Shown in pieces: positions 34,368 to 43,286 of a stretch of 64,000 nucleotides of DNA. How positions within the stretch are numbered: the stretch's first letter is position 1; every line of letters starts with the position of its first letter. The notes beneath the pieces were generated by a model that ran no database searches, was not told the origin of the DNA, and saw only the letters and a program-made list of their open reading frames with translations. This DNA is from Legionella lytica (GTDB lineage Bacteria > Pseudomonadota > Gammaproteobacteria > Legionellales > Legionellaceae): assembly GCF_023921225.1 (NCBI RefSeq), contig NZ_CP071527.1, forward strand, positions 2,198,501-2,262,500. The letters run 5' to 3'. The translations under genes and the position numbers were made by a program.

Positions 34368-35954
34368 ATGACTCAAACTCCTAAAATATTTGATTACATC
34401 ATCGTAGGCGGAGGCTCCGCAGGCTGCGTTTTAGCAAATAGGCTTTCTGAAAACTCCAATACCCAAGTATGCCTACTCGAGGCAGGCCCAGCCGATACTA
34501 GTCCATTTATTCGTATGCCTATGGGAATTATCATGGCCATACGCAGTAAAAAATTAAATTGGCATTTATGGACCACACCCCAAGCCCATTGCAACAATAG
34601 AAGCATGTACTGGCCTAGAGGACGAACACTTGGAGGCAGCTCCTCTATTAATGCCATGTGTTATGTGCGAGGACATGCCAATGATTATGATCAATGGGCG
34701 CAATTAGGTAATGAAGGATGGAGCTATCAAGAAGTACTTCCCTATTTTGAAAAGTTTGAGCGTGAAGAAAAAATTCATGTCGATAAACCCAGATATTTAA
34801 ACCCCTTGATGCGTGTTTTTGTGCAAGCAGGAGAACAAGCGGGTTATCCAATTTTAGAAAACTATAATACAGAGCTGCGAGAAGGCGTTGGATATTTTGA
34901 TGTAGCCCAAAAAAACGGGCAGCGTTGGAGCAATGCTCGCGGTTATTTAGATCCTATTAAAAAAAGAAGCAATTTAACCATTATAACGCATGCTCAGGCG
35001 GTTAAAATTCTTTGTGACAATAAATGTGCTAAAGGAGTACGTATTATCAGGCGAGGAACCACTCAAGATATCCGGGCAAGCAAAGAAGTAATTCTATCAG
35101 CTGGCAGTATTGGCTCCCCTCATCTTTTATTATTGTCAGGAATAGGGCCTAAAGCAGAGATAGAAAAACATGGCATCGCGTTAGTTCATGATTTACCCGG
35201 TGTAGGAGAAAACCTACAAGATCATTTAGATATTCATATCACCTGCCTGGATAAAACACGTACCTCATTTAGTTTTCTTCCCAGTTCTCTGTGGCGGCAC
35301 CTTAAATCATTAGTACTTTATCTATTTAAACACCGAGGCGAATTAACTAGCAATTACACGCAAGCCGTAGGTTTTACCAGAACCACCCCCACCTCAATAG
35401 CTCCGGATTTACAATGGCATTTTGCAACCTCCATGTACACCAATAGCGCCCGTCAGCTAAAGGATTTGTTTTGCCATTATGGTTATTTATTAATGACCTG
35501 TTATTTGCATCCTAAAAGCCGCGGCACCATTAAATTACGCAGTGCCAATCCTATGGATATGCCTTTAATTGACCCCAATTACTTATCTGAAAAAGAAGAT
35601 TTAGATGCCATGGTTATTGGCTTTCAAAAAGCCCGAGAAATTTTAGCGCAGCAAGCTTTTAGCCCTTATTTTGCAAAAGAGTTTGAACCTGGAGAAACAG
35701 CAAAAACAGAAGAACAAATTCGTGAGTACATTAAGCAAAAATCCGAAACCATTTATCATCCCGTAGGCACCTGTAAAATGGGGATCGACTCAATGGCGGT
35801 GGTTGATCCCAAACAATTAAAAGTCTATGGAATAGACAACTTAAGAGTGATTGATGCCTCCATTATGCCAACGTTGGTTAGCGGCAATACCAATTCACCA
35901 ACCACCATGATTGCTGAAAAAGGAGCCGCAATAATTTTAGAATCATCAACTTAA
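34368..35954 (+). CDS. GMC-family FAD oxidoreductase (choline/alcohol dehydrogenase-like)
   Basis: A 528-residue flavoprotein with the FAD dinucleotide fold DYIIVGGGSAGCVLANRLSE, the GMC signature 1 WPRGRTLGGSSSINAMCYVR and signature 2 SAGSIGSPHLLLLSGIGP. The C-terminal active site has the catalytic His in YHPVGTCKMG and the Asn in VSGNTNSPT. It oxidises a primary alcohol or choline, probably with a quinone or another membrane acceptor. The frame opens 18 codons earlier, but the family begins at MTQTPKIFDY. No betaine-aldehyde dehydrogenase or transporter is adjacent, so choline is not assured. Confidence 0.92.
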   Translation: MTQTPKIFDYIIVGGGSAGCVLANRLSENSNTQVCLLEAGPADTSPFIRMPMGIIMAIRSKKLNWHLWTTPQAHCNNRSMYWPRGRTLGGSSSINAMCYVRGHANDYDQWAQLGNEGWSYQEVLPYFEKFEREEKIHVDKPRYLNPLMRVFVQAGEQAGYPILENYNTELREGVGYFDVAQKNGQRWSNARGYLDPIKKRSNLTIITHAQAVKILCDNKCAKGVRIIRRGTTQDIRASKEVILSAGSIGSPHLLLLSGIGPKAEIEKHGIALVHDLPGVGENLQDHLDIHITCLDKTRTSFSFLPSSLWRHLKSLVLYLFKHRGELTSNYTQAVGFTRTTPTSIAPDLQWHFATSMYTNSARQLKDLFCHYGYLLMTCYLHPKSRGTIKLRSANPMDMPLIDPNYLSEKEDLDAMVIGFQKAREILAQQAFSPYFAKEFEPGETAKTEEQIREYIKQKSETIYHPVGTCKMGIDSMAVVDPKQLKVYGIDNLRVIDASIMPTLVSGNTNSPTTMIAEKGAAIILESST

Positions 35955-35997
35955 AAATTTTTTGCCTTTTGCTGCTTAAATTTATCTCTATTTGTAT

Positions 35998-36034
35998 TTG
36001 CCAATTAATTTAATTCGCTTTAAATTAAAATGAG
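35998..36034 (+). promoter_or_regulatory. Promoter region of the 119-residue gene, with a possible match to the crRNA-like element
   Basis: TTGCCA (35998-36003) and TAAATT (36021-36026) are 17 bp apart, a modest sigma-70-type promoter 28 bp ahead of the ATG. Inside it, CC at 36001-36002 is followed by a segment matching the first 9 bases of the spacer-like part of the element at 4512-4543 and positions 11-13 as well. CC is the I-F PAM. In AT-rich DNA such a match can arise by chance. Confidence 0.3.
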
Positions 36035-36053
36035 CATTGTATAAGGAGATATC

Positions 36054-36413
36054 ATGAAGCTAAAAGTTGACCCATCCAAAAGCCCAACATTTAACTACTT
36101 TGTTATTAAGATAAATAACAATAATGGAGACACTAGCGCGAATAAACTACACGCTTATAAAACAGCGATGGATTATGTCAGAGCACAATACCCAAAGGCA
36201 CTAGCAGGGAATAGTTATTGGCTTCAAGTAAAAAGCACTGTCCCATTAACAGACCTCTACTTTTTACGCTGCCTAACCTTCCGCAGCTTCGTACCACCTT
36301 ATACCGATGACGGCTTAGATGCATTTAGAAAACACGTCGATGCCATTGTGCAAAAAGAGGCAGAATTTGAAGTTGAGCCTCAACCTTCAACTTCGGAATT
36401 AGGTCTGATTTAA
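36054..36413 (+). CDS. Hypothetical protein, 119 residues
   Basis: I do not recognise the family. The protein is soluble: KLKVDPSKSPTFNYFVIKIN, a central helical segment KLHAYKTAMDYVRAQYPKAL, and an acidic tail ending EPQPSTSELGLI. AAGGAG lies 6-7 nt before the ATG, a strong site. It is a single gene, bounded downstream by a palindromic repeat at 36423. Confidence 0.75.
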   Translation: MKLKVDPSKSPTFNYFVIKINNNNGDTSANKLHAYKTAMDYVRAQYPKALAGNSYWLQVKSTVPLTDLYFLRCLTFRSFVPPYTDDGLDAFRKHVDAIVQKEAEFEVEPQPSTSELGLI

Positions 36414-36422
36414 TAAAAAGCT

Positions 36423-36507
36423 CATCATTGCGAATCTTAATGAAGCGCTAGAACAGTACTTTGTTAGAGCTCCGTTCTGGATTGCTTCACTAAAGTTCGC
36501 AATGATG
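36423..36507. repeat. Palindromic repeat of the 'CATTGCGAA ... TTCGCAATG' type
   Basis: Perfect 12-bp arms CATCATTGCGAA (36423-36434) and TTCGCAATGATG (36496-36507) enclose 'CTGGATTGCTTCAC'. Two further copies of the same family lie at 63445 and 63568. Sequences like this are common in intergenic DNA of many bacteria. 36508-36780 holds no gene; the cluster near 36565 resembles part of the GTAGC-type repeats. Confidence 0.75.
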
Positions 36508-36780
36508 ACAATGTTGTATTGAAAGAGCATGCTACCTCAATATTCATCTCTAAAAATCTAATGTAGCGCGGATGCAACGCAGTTTAATCCGGGAACCATG
36601 AGTGCAGCGAATTCATTAAGATTTGTGCAGTCCCTTGCTACAACCCAACACGTGCCAAGTAGACCATTACAAATAGAATTTCCTACCAAACCCCGCAAGA
36701 AATTAACAGTATTTAATACTTTGTTTAATTATGATATAGTCCGATGCCTTTTTTTTAACCAACCATCAAGGATAAAAATA

Positions 36781-37149
36781 ATGAAAAATAAGATACTATT
36801 TATTGGTCTACTTCTATCATCACTAATGTTCAATGCACACGCCAGTACACTCTTCACTGAAATAACAAGAGCAAACCAAGTTAAATCAGCTCAACAAGAA
36901 GAAGCAAAAACAGAAATCTTTATAAACAATAATAGCGATGAAAGTGTTTGGATATCCGTATATGGGCATCTAGAACTACTTCTAAAAGGCTTTACTCTTC
37001 GTTTGTATAGCAATGAGGTAGAAATGGAGGCCGTACACATTAAAATGTCAAAAAATATCTTTTCTGATATTTTCTTCGATGGTTTAGTACCTAATCACTC
37101 TAAAATTAAAGTAAGAGATTACCTCACTCCCCCTGCATCTAATTCTTAA
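36781..37149 (+). CDS. Secreted hypothetical protein, 122 residues
   Basis: The true start is the ATG at 36781, preceded by AAGGA; a longer frame upstream has no signal. The N-terminus MKNKILFIGLLLSSLMFNAH is a clear Sec signal peptide with likely cleavage after AHA. The mature protein has no recognised domain; it contains EIFINNNSDESVWISVYGHL and GFTLRLYSNEVEMEAVHIK, which read as beta-rich. Periplasmic or released. Confidence 0.7.
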   Translation: MKNKILFIGLLLSSLMFNAHASTLFTEITRANQVKSAQQEEAKTEIFINNNSDESVWISVYGHLELLLKGFTLRLYSNEVEMEAVHIKMSKNIFSDIFFDGLVPNHSKIKVRDYLTPPASNS

Positions 37150-37163
37150 GTTAACCTCTATCC

Positions 37164-37193
37164 GCCTGTATTAGGACTTCGTCTAATACAGGC
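37164..37193. terminator. Perfect 11-bp hairpin after the secreted-protein gene
   Basis: GCCTGTATTAG and CTAATACAGGC enclose GACTTCGT. It starts 15 bp after the stop at 37149 and resembles the palindromic repeat theme. The interval 37194-37506 shows no gene; it is the region downstream of the TPR array on the opposite strand and contains a partial, reversed 'TTAGACGAAGTC' match to this hairpin near 37457. Confidence 0.5.
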
Positions 37194-37506
37194 CACACAC
37201 TGCACTTGTCTTAATAAATGTCGATTGGGCTGTGAAGCTCAACACAGGAGGCAATACAAAGTATGTATGCTAAGCCCTACAGCATCCAACCTACCCATTA
37301 TTCACACCAACCTTTAGATTGGAGGATTATTTTTTTTAGCAAACGAGCAGAGTGGGTACAGCGAATTTATTGCAGCTTTATGTAAGTCTCTTACTCCACA
37401 AGTGGGCCATTACAACTATTAAACTCCGCAAAAAATTAACATAAATCATAGCTCGCATTAGACGAAGTCGTAATACAAGATGGTGAGGCACAAACTCGCA
37501 TATTAT

Positions 37507-39246
37507 TTACACTATCCTTAAATTATTCTTAGCCGCTAAAACAGTGGGATGTGTAGCACCTAATTTCTTTGTACCAATAGCTATTGCCTTTGCAAAATAA
37601 GACCTTGCCGCCTCTTTTTTACCCTGTTCAGAGTATAACGTGCCCAGGTTATTCATATAAGTCACTAAAAACGGATGATCTTCACCATGCTTTTTTTCAA
37701 CAATGGCTATAGCTTGCAAATAAAGCGGCTCTGCTTTCTCATACTGCTTTAACTCGCCATAAACATAGCCTAAGTTATTTAAACTTTCAGCGTATAATGG
37801 ATGCGCTTCTCCTAATGCTTTTTTCCTAATCGTCAATGAACGTCGATACAAGGCTTCAGCTTTACGGTAGTTCTTTTCTTCCACATACAAGCCCGCTAAA
37901 TTGTTTAGCCCATTCGCTATCAAAGGACTGTCGGCTGGAAGCTTCTTTTCATAAATAGCCAGGGCTTGCTGATACAAGGATTCTGCTTTTCTGAAATTAT
38001 GCCGTTTCACCTGAAAAGTCCCAAGACTTAGTAATGCATTGGCAGTACTAGGATGCTCATTTCCCAATTTGCTTTGGTAAAGCGTAGCAACCTTTTTGTA
38101 AAGTTCTTCTGATTGCCTTGTCTTTCCTTGCTCTCCATAAATACCTGCCAGGTTATTCATATCTCGACCGATAGAACGATGGCCCGCAGGAAGGAATTTC
38201 TGGTCAATGGCTAAAGATTCCAGATATAATTTTTCTGCCTCTATATAACGGCCCTGTGCTTGATACAGACGGGCCATATTATTTAAGGTCGTAGCATAAT
38301 CAGGGCCCTTAATTTGCAACTCCTTCAGAATTGCTAACTCTCGCTCATACGTGCGAGTCGCCTTTTCATACTCCCCGATTCCTTCATAGGCTAATCCAAG
38401 ATTATCTAAACTCGGGGTTAACGAGTAATCTTTAGAATCAGTATGTTGCTCATGTATTTTTATAGCACGTAACAGTAGGGGTATTGCTTTTTCATTTAAG
38501 TCTTGACGTATATAGAAATAAGCCAGATTATTAAGGGTTCTCGCCACAGTCGGATGATTTTTTCCGTATAGTTGTTCTTTCAGATTTAATGCGTGAAAAT
38601 AAAGTGGTTCGCACTTATTGTAATCTCCCATATCCTCATAAAGGTCCGCAAAATTAGAAAAAAGTTCAGCCCTTAACGCCATATTTTGTGTTGGCTCTTT
38701 CTTTAAAATCTCCTGAGCCTCTTTATAAAGAGATTCGGCCTGAGCATATTTATTTTGATCTTGATAAACTGTACCCAAAATAACTAAAAATGGAACCCGC
38801 TTAACATCGTCTTTACTGTGCTTTTTATCAAAAAATCTCAATGATTTTAAGGCATAATACTCGGCCTTATCATGCTGTCCTTGCTTGCCACAATTCCTGG
38901 AAAGGAGATTTAATGCTCCTGCAGCTGAATAGCCCTCACCATATAACTTTTCAAAAAAGAACAAAGCCTTACGTAAAAATTGATCTGCCTGCTTAAAATT
39001 TCCTTGAGTGTAATAGGAATACCCTAACTTAAAACAGCTCATGGGTAAATGTTGAACCTCTTTATTTAAGGCAATCGTATAAGCTTGTTTTGCCAGACTT
39101 AAAGCCTTTTTGCTATAGCCCTGTCTTTCAGCTTTCCTATAACGAACATTTACAGTTTCCCATGGTGTTTGATGTGCCCAACTCTGGCTTAAAAATAAAA
39201 ATAAGATTAAAGCAACAACTATTTGCCTGTTTATTTGAATTCCCAT
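37507..39246 (-). CDS. Exported TPR (kinesin-light-chain-type) protein, array copy 1
   Basis: A protein of 579 residues with a Sec signal peptide (ILFLFLSQSWA, cleavage before HQTPWE) followed by about eleven tetratricopeptide repeats of the 42-residue TPR_12 type, for example NGLNNLAGLYVEEKNYRKAE and YAESLNNLGYVYGELKQYEK. It should be a soluble periplasmic or released protein-binding scaffold. It is last of four tandem paralogues. Its C-terminal 350 residues are almost identical to copy 2, and its N-terminus (class MGIQINR) matches copy 3. No CHAT protease or other enzymatic domain is attached. One residue shorter than the other copies. Confidence 0.9.
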   Translation of the reverse strand: MGIQINRQIVVALILFLFLSQSWAHQTPWETVNVRYRKAERQGYSKKALSLAKQAYTIALNKEVQHLPMSCFKLGYSYYTQGNFKQADQFLRKALFFFEKLYGEGYSAAGALNLLSRNCGKQGQHDKAEYYALKSLRFFDKKHSKDDVKRVPFLVILGTVYQDQNKYAQAESLYKEAQEILKKEPTQNMALRAELFSNFADLYEDMGDYNKCEPLYFHALNLKEQLYGKNHPTVARTLNNLAYFYIRQDLNEKAIPLLLRAIKIHEQHTDSKDYSLTPSLDNLGLAYEGIGEYEKATRTYERELAILKELQIKGPDYATTLNNMARLYQAQGRYIEAEKLYLESLAIDQKFLPAGHRSIGRDMNNLAGIYGEQGKTRQSEELYKKVATLYQSKLGNEHPSTANALLSLGTFQVKRHNFRKAESLYQQALAIYEKKLPADSPLIANGLNNLAGLYVEEKNYRKAEALYRRSLTIRKKALGEAHPLYAESLNNLGYVYGELKQYEKAEPLYLQAIAIVEKKHGEDHPFLVTYMNNLGTLYSEQGKKEAARSYFAKAIAIGTKKLGATHPTVLAAKNNLRIV

Positions 39247-39431
39247 GTTCTACCTACTTCATTTAAAAACTGATTCAACAACATACTCTTATCTTCTATT
39301 CCTACTTTTTTAGCGCCAAAGAATACATGTTGCCCCACCTACTTGGATTGAGAAAGAAAACCCGCTGTAATCCCTAAAAGACCACCCGTAGTAAACGAAG
39401 TCGTCATTCAAACTACACCCAGAAAATATAA
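39247..39431 (-). pseudogene. Spacer between TPR copies 1 and 2: decayed 3' tail of the giant gene
   Basis: In the frame equivalent to the end of the giant gene the spacer reads (minus strand) SQSK-stop-VGQHVFFGAKK, then VGIEDKSMLLNQFLNEVGG. The giant protein ends PKKVNRHSFFAPSDV, then VMSEEQTSFNQSVNEVGG. They align without gaps with about 14 of 33 identities, and the TAG stands where the giant has a lysine codon AAG. Upstream in the same frame is a 22-codon open stretch, MTTSFTTGGLLGITAGFLSQ (39339-39407). Confidence 0.7.
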
Positions 39432-41174
39432 CTACATTATCCTTAAATTATTCTTAGCCGCTAAAACAGTGGGATGCGTAGCGCCTAATTTCTTTGTGCC
39501 AATAGCTATTGCCTTTGCAAAATAAGACCTTGCAGCCTCTTTTTTACCCTGTTCAGAGTATAACGTGCCCAGGTTATTCATATAAGTCACTAAAAACGGA
39601 TGATCTTCACCATGCTTTTTTTCAACAATGGCTATAGCTTGCAAATAAAGCGGCTCTGCTTTCTCATACTGCTTTAACTCGCCATAAACATAGCCTAAGT
39701 TATTTAAACTTTCAGCGTATAATGGATGCGCTTCTCCTAATGCTTTTTTCCTAATCGTCAATGAACGTCGATACAAGGCTTCAGCTTTACGGTAGTTCTT
39801 TTCTTCCACATACAAGCCCGCTAAATTGTTTAGCCCATTCGCTATCAAAGGACTGTCGGCTGGAAGCTTCTTTTCATAAATAGCCAGGGCTTGCTGATAC
39901 AAGGATTCTGCTTTTCTGAAATTATGCCGTTTCACCTGAAAAGTCCCAAGACTTAGTAATGCATTGGCAGTACTAGGATGCTCATTTCCCAATTTGCTTT
40001 GGTAAAGCGTAGCAACCTTTTTGTAAAGTTCTTCTGATTGCCTTGTCTTTCCTTGCTCTCCATAAATACCTGCCAGGTTATTCATATCTCGACCGATAGA
40101 ACGATGGCCCGCAGGAAGGAATTTCTGGTCAATGGCTAAAGATTCCAGATATAATTTTTCTGCCTCTATATAACGGCCCTGTGCTTGATACAGACGGGCC
40201 ATATTATTTAAGGTCGTAGCATAATCAGGGCCCTTAATTTGCAACTCCTTCAGAATTGCTAACTCTCGCTCATAAGTGCGATTCGCCTTTTCATACTCCC
40301 CGATTCCTTCATAAGCTAATCCAAGATTATCTAAACTCGGGGTTAACGAGTAATCTTTAGAATCAGTATGTTGCTCATGAATTTTTATAGCCCGTAACAA
40401 CAACGGTATTGCTTTTTCATTTAAGTCTTGACGTACATAGAAATAAGCCAGATTATTAAGGGTCAGTGCCACGCTCGGATGATTTTTTCCGTATAATTGC
40501 TCTTTCAGAGCTAATGCTTTACGATACAAAAGTTCACATTTATTATAGTCACCCATATCTTTATAAAAATCAGCCATATTAGTTAAGAGCCCAGTTCTTA
40601 ATTTCATGTTTTTTAATGATTTTTTACTTAAAATTGCCTGAGCCTCTCTATAAAGATTTTCTGCCTGCGTATTTTTATTGTAATGTTGATATACTGTAGC
40701 TAAAACAACCAAATACGGAACTCGTCGAGTATTATTTCTTCTATGCTTTTTATCAAAAAGTCTTAACGACTTTAGGGCATAATACTCGGCTTTATCATAC
40801 AACCCTTGTTCTCTATAATTCCGAGCAAGAAGATTTAATGTCGTTGTAGCAGAATAATCATCTTCACCATATAATTTTTCAAAGAAAAACAAAGCTTGAC
40901 GTAAAAACTTATCTGCCTCCTTAAAGTTTCCTTGCACATAATAAGAATACCCTAAATTAAAACAGCTCATAGGTAGATGCCTAACTTCTTTATGTCGAGC
41001 AATTGAAAAGGCCTCCCTGGCAAGTGTCAAAGCTTTTTTATTGTAACCCTGTCTTTTGGCCGCCCAATATTGAGCATTTACATTTTCCCATGGTGTTTTT
41101 TGCGCCCAACCGATACTTAAAAACAACAACAGAATAAAGGTAACAGCCAGCTGCTTGTTTATTTGAACTCGCAT
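39432..41174 (-). CDS. Exported TPR protein, array copy 2
   Basis: A protein of 580 residues with the same architecture. The N-terminus (class MRVQINKQLAVTFILLLFLS, cleaved near GWA/QKTPWE) and the first roughly 175 residues match copy 4 without visible difference, also at DNA level over the stretches compared (for example 40741-40920 against 44598-44777). From about residue 225 to the end it matches copy 1 instead. It is thus a mosaic, best explained by gene conversion or unequal crossing-over. AGGTGG lies just before the ATG. Confidence 0.9.
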   Translation of the reverse strand: MRVQINKQLAVTFILLLFLSIGWAQKTPWENVNAQYWAAKRQGYNKKALTLAREAFSIARHKEVRHLPMSCFNLGYSYYVQGNFKEADKFLRQALFFFEKLYGEDDYSATTTLNLLARNYREQGLYDKAEYYALKSLRLFDKKHRRNNTRRVPYLVVLATVYQHYNKNTQAENLYREAQAILSKKSLKNMKLRTGLLTNMADFYKDMGDYNKCELLYRKALALKEQLYGKNHPSVALTLNNLAYFYVRQDLNEKAIPLLLRAIKIHEQHTDSKDYSLTPSLDNLGLAYEGIGEYEKANRTYERELAILKELQIKGPDYATTLNNMARLYQAQGRYIEAEKLYLESLAIDQKFLPAGHRSIGRDMNNLAGIYGEQGKTRQSEELYKKVATLYQSKLGNEHPSTANALLSLGTFQVKRHNFRKAESLYQQALAIYEKKLPADSPLIANGLNNLAGLYVEEKNYRKAEALYRRSLTIRKKALGEAHPLYAESLNNLGYVYGELKQYEKAEPLYLQAIAIVEKKHGEDHPFLVTYMNNLGTLYSEQGKKEAARSYFAKAIAIGTKKLGATHPTVLAAKNNLRIM

Positions 41175-41359
41175 GTTCCACCTACTTCATTTAAAAACTG
41201 ATTCAACAACATACTCTTATCCTCTATTCCTACTTTTTTAGCGCCAAAGAATACATGTTGTCCCACCTACTTGGATTGGGAAAGAAAACCCGCTGTAATC
41301 CCTAAAAGACCACCCGTAGTAAACGAAGTCGTCATTCAAACTACACCGAGAAGATATAA
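41175..41359 (-). pseudogene. Spacer between TPR copies 2 and 3: decayed 3' tail of the giant gene
   Basis: Nearly the same sequence as the 39247-39431 spacer, with the same TAG and the same in-frame tail ending NQFLNEVGGT at the copy-2 ATG. It shows that the tail fragment is part of the duplicated unit. Confidence 0.7.
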
Positions 41360-43102
41360 CTACATTATCCTTAAATTATTCTTAGCCGCTAAAACAGTGG
41401 GATGTGTAGCGCCTAATTTCTTTGTACCAATAGCTATTGCCTTTGCAAAATAAGTCCTTGCCGCCTCTTTTTTACCCTGTTCAGAGTATAACGTGCCCAG
41501 GTTATTCATATAAGTCACTAAAAACGGATGATCTTCACCATGCTTTTTTTCAACAATGGCTATAGCTTGCAAATAAAGCGGCTCTGCTTTCTCATACTGC
41601 TTTAACTCGTCATAAACATAGCCTAAGTTATTTAAACTTTCAGCGTATAACGGATGCGCTTCTCCTAAAGCTTTTTTCCTAATCGTCAATGAACGTTGAT
41701 ACAGTGCCTCGGCTTTACGGTAGTTCTTTTCTTTCACATACAAGCCCGCTAAATTGTTTAGCCCATTCGCTATCAAAGGACTGTCGGCTGGAAGTTTTTT
41801 TTCATAAACCACTAGTGCCTGTTGATATAAAGATTCTGCTTTTTTGTAATTTCCCCGTTCTTCATAAAAAGTTCCAACACTTAGTAATGCCGTGGCAGTA
41901 CTGGGATGATCATTACCCAATTTATTTTGATAAAGTTTCGCGGCCTTTTGATATAACTCTTCTGCTTTTTTCTCCCTCCCTTGAGCACTGTAAACTCCCG
42001 CCAAATTGTTCATATATCTACCAATAGAGCGATGGCCTTCAGGAAGAAACTTCTGAGCAATTGTTAAAGCCTGAAGATACAACTGTTCTGCCTCGTAATA
42101 ATTGCCTTGCAATCGATATAAAGCAGCCAAATTACCTAAGTTCGTCGCATAATGAGGACCATTAATTTGTAGGTTTTTTTTAATACTCAGACTTCTTACA
42201 TAGGCATGCTTTGCATAACCATACTCTCCTACTCCAGCATACGCCAAACCAAGATTATTCAAACTTTTGGTTAACGTATAATTGTTAGCGTCTGTATATT
42301 GTTCATCAATTTTTATCGCGCGTAAAAGCAAAGGTATCGCCTTGTGATACAAACCACTTGCAGTGTAAAAAGTAGCCATATTATTGAGAATCAATGCCAC
42401 CTCAGGGTGACTTTTTCCATATAATTGCTCAGCCAAAACTACCGCTTGATGATACAATGGCTCGCATTTTTCGTAATAACCCATTTCTTCATAAAGACCT
42501 GCAAAATTAGAAAAGAGACCAGCTCTTAATCTCAAATTTTTTGTCGGCTCTTTATTCAAAATTTCCAAGGCCTCTTTATAGAGACGTTCTGCCTCAGCAT
42601 ATTTATTTTGATGCCGATAAACAGTACCTAAAGCAACTAAAAAGGGAACCCTCTCAATCTCATCTTTACGATGATTCTTATCAAAAAATTTCAATGCTCT
42701 TACAGCATAATATTCTGATTTATCATATTGCCCTTGCTCATTATAGTTTTTAGCAAGAAGATTTAATGCGCCAAGTGCAGAATAACTATCCTCACCATAT
42801 AGCTTTTCAAAAAAAAACAAAGCCTTACGTAAAAATTTGTCTGCCTGTTTAAAATCTCCTTGGGTATAATAGGCATATCCTAAATTAAAACAGCTCATGG
42901 GGAGATGTTTAATCTCTTTATTTAAGGCTATCGTATAGGCCTGTTTTGCCAAACTTAAAACTTCGTTGCTGTATCCCTTCCTTTCAGCATCCCAATAACG
43001 AGAATCTATATTTTCCCAAGGTGTTTTTTGTGCCCAACCCTGGCTTAAAAATAAACATAGGACTAAAGCAAGCACTATTGGTCTGTTGATTTGAATTCCC
43101 AT
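41360..43102 (-). CDS. Exported TPR protein, array copy 3
   Basis: A protein of 580 residues with the MGIQINR signal-peptide class of copy 1. The central repeats are the most divergent of the array (for example YKHAYVRSLSIKK is replaced here by YAKHAYVRSLSIKKNLQING, and MATFYTASGLYHKAIPLL replaces LAYFYIRQDLNEKAIPLL). The last 150 residues again match the other copies nearly perfectly. Variation is therefore concentrated in the middle TPRs, which would form the ligand groove. Confidence 0.9.
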   Translation of the reverse strand: MGIQINRPIVLALVLCLFLSQGWAQKTPWENIDSRYWDAERKGYSNEVLSLAKQAYTIALNKEIKHLPMSCFNLGYAYYTQGDFKQADKFLRKALFFFEKLYGEDSYSALGALNLLAKNYNEQGQYDKSEYYAVRALKFFDKNHRKDEIERVPFLVALGTVYRHQNKYAEAERLYKEALEILNKEPTKNLRLRAGLFSNFAGLYEEMGYYEKCEPLYHQAVVLAEQLYGKSHPEVALILNNMATFYTASGLYHKAIPLLLRAIKIDEQYTDANNYTLTKSLNNLGLAYAGVGEYGYAKHAYVRSLSIKKNLQINGPHYATNLGNLAALYRLQGNYYEAEQLYLQALTIAQKFLPEGHRSIGRYMNNLAGVYSAQGREKKAEELYQKAAKLYQNKLGNDHPSTATALLSVGTFYEERGNYKKAESLYQQALVVYEKKLPADSPLIANGLNNLAGLYVKEKNYRKAEALYQRSLTIRKKALGEAHPLYAESLNNLGYVYDELKQYEKAEPLYLQAIAIVEKKHGEDHPFLVTYMNNLGTLYSEQGKKEAARTYFAKAIAIGTKKLGATHPTVLAAKNNLRIM

Positions 43103-43286
43103 ATTCCACCTACTTCATTTAAAAACTGATTCAACAACATACTCTTATCCTCTGTTCCTACTTTTTAGCGCCAAAGAATACATGTTGCCCCACCTACTTG
43201 GATTGGGAAAGAAAACCCGCTGTAATCCCTAAAAGACCGCCCGTAGTAAACGAAGTCGTCATTCAAACTACACCCAGAAAATATAA
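43103..43286 (-). pseudogene. Spacer between TPR copies 3 and 4: decayed 3' tail with an extra frameshift
   Basis: As in the other two spacers, but the T-run near 43170 is one base shorter, which shifts the tail frame. The NQFLNEVGG end is retained up to the copy-3 ATG. Confidence 0.65.
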
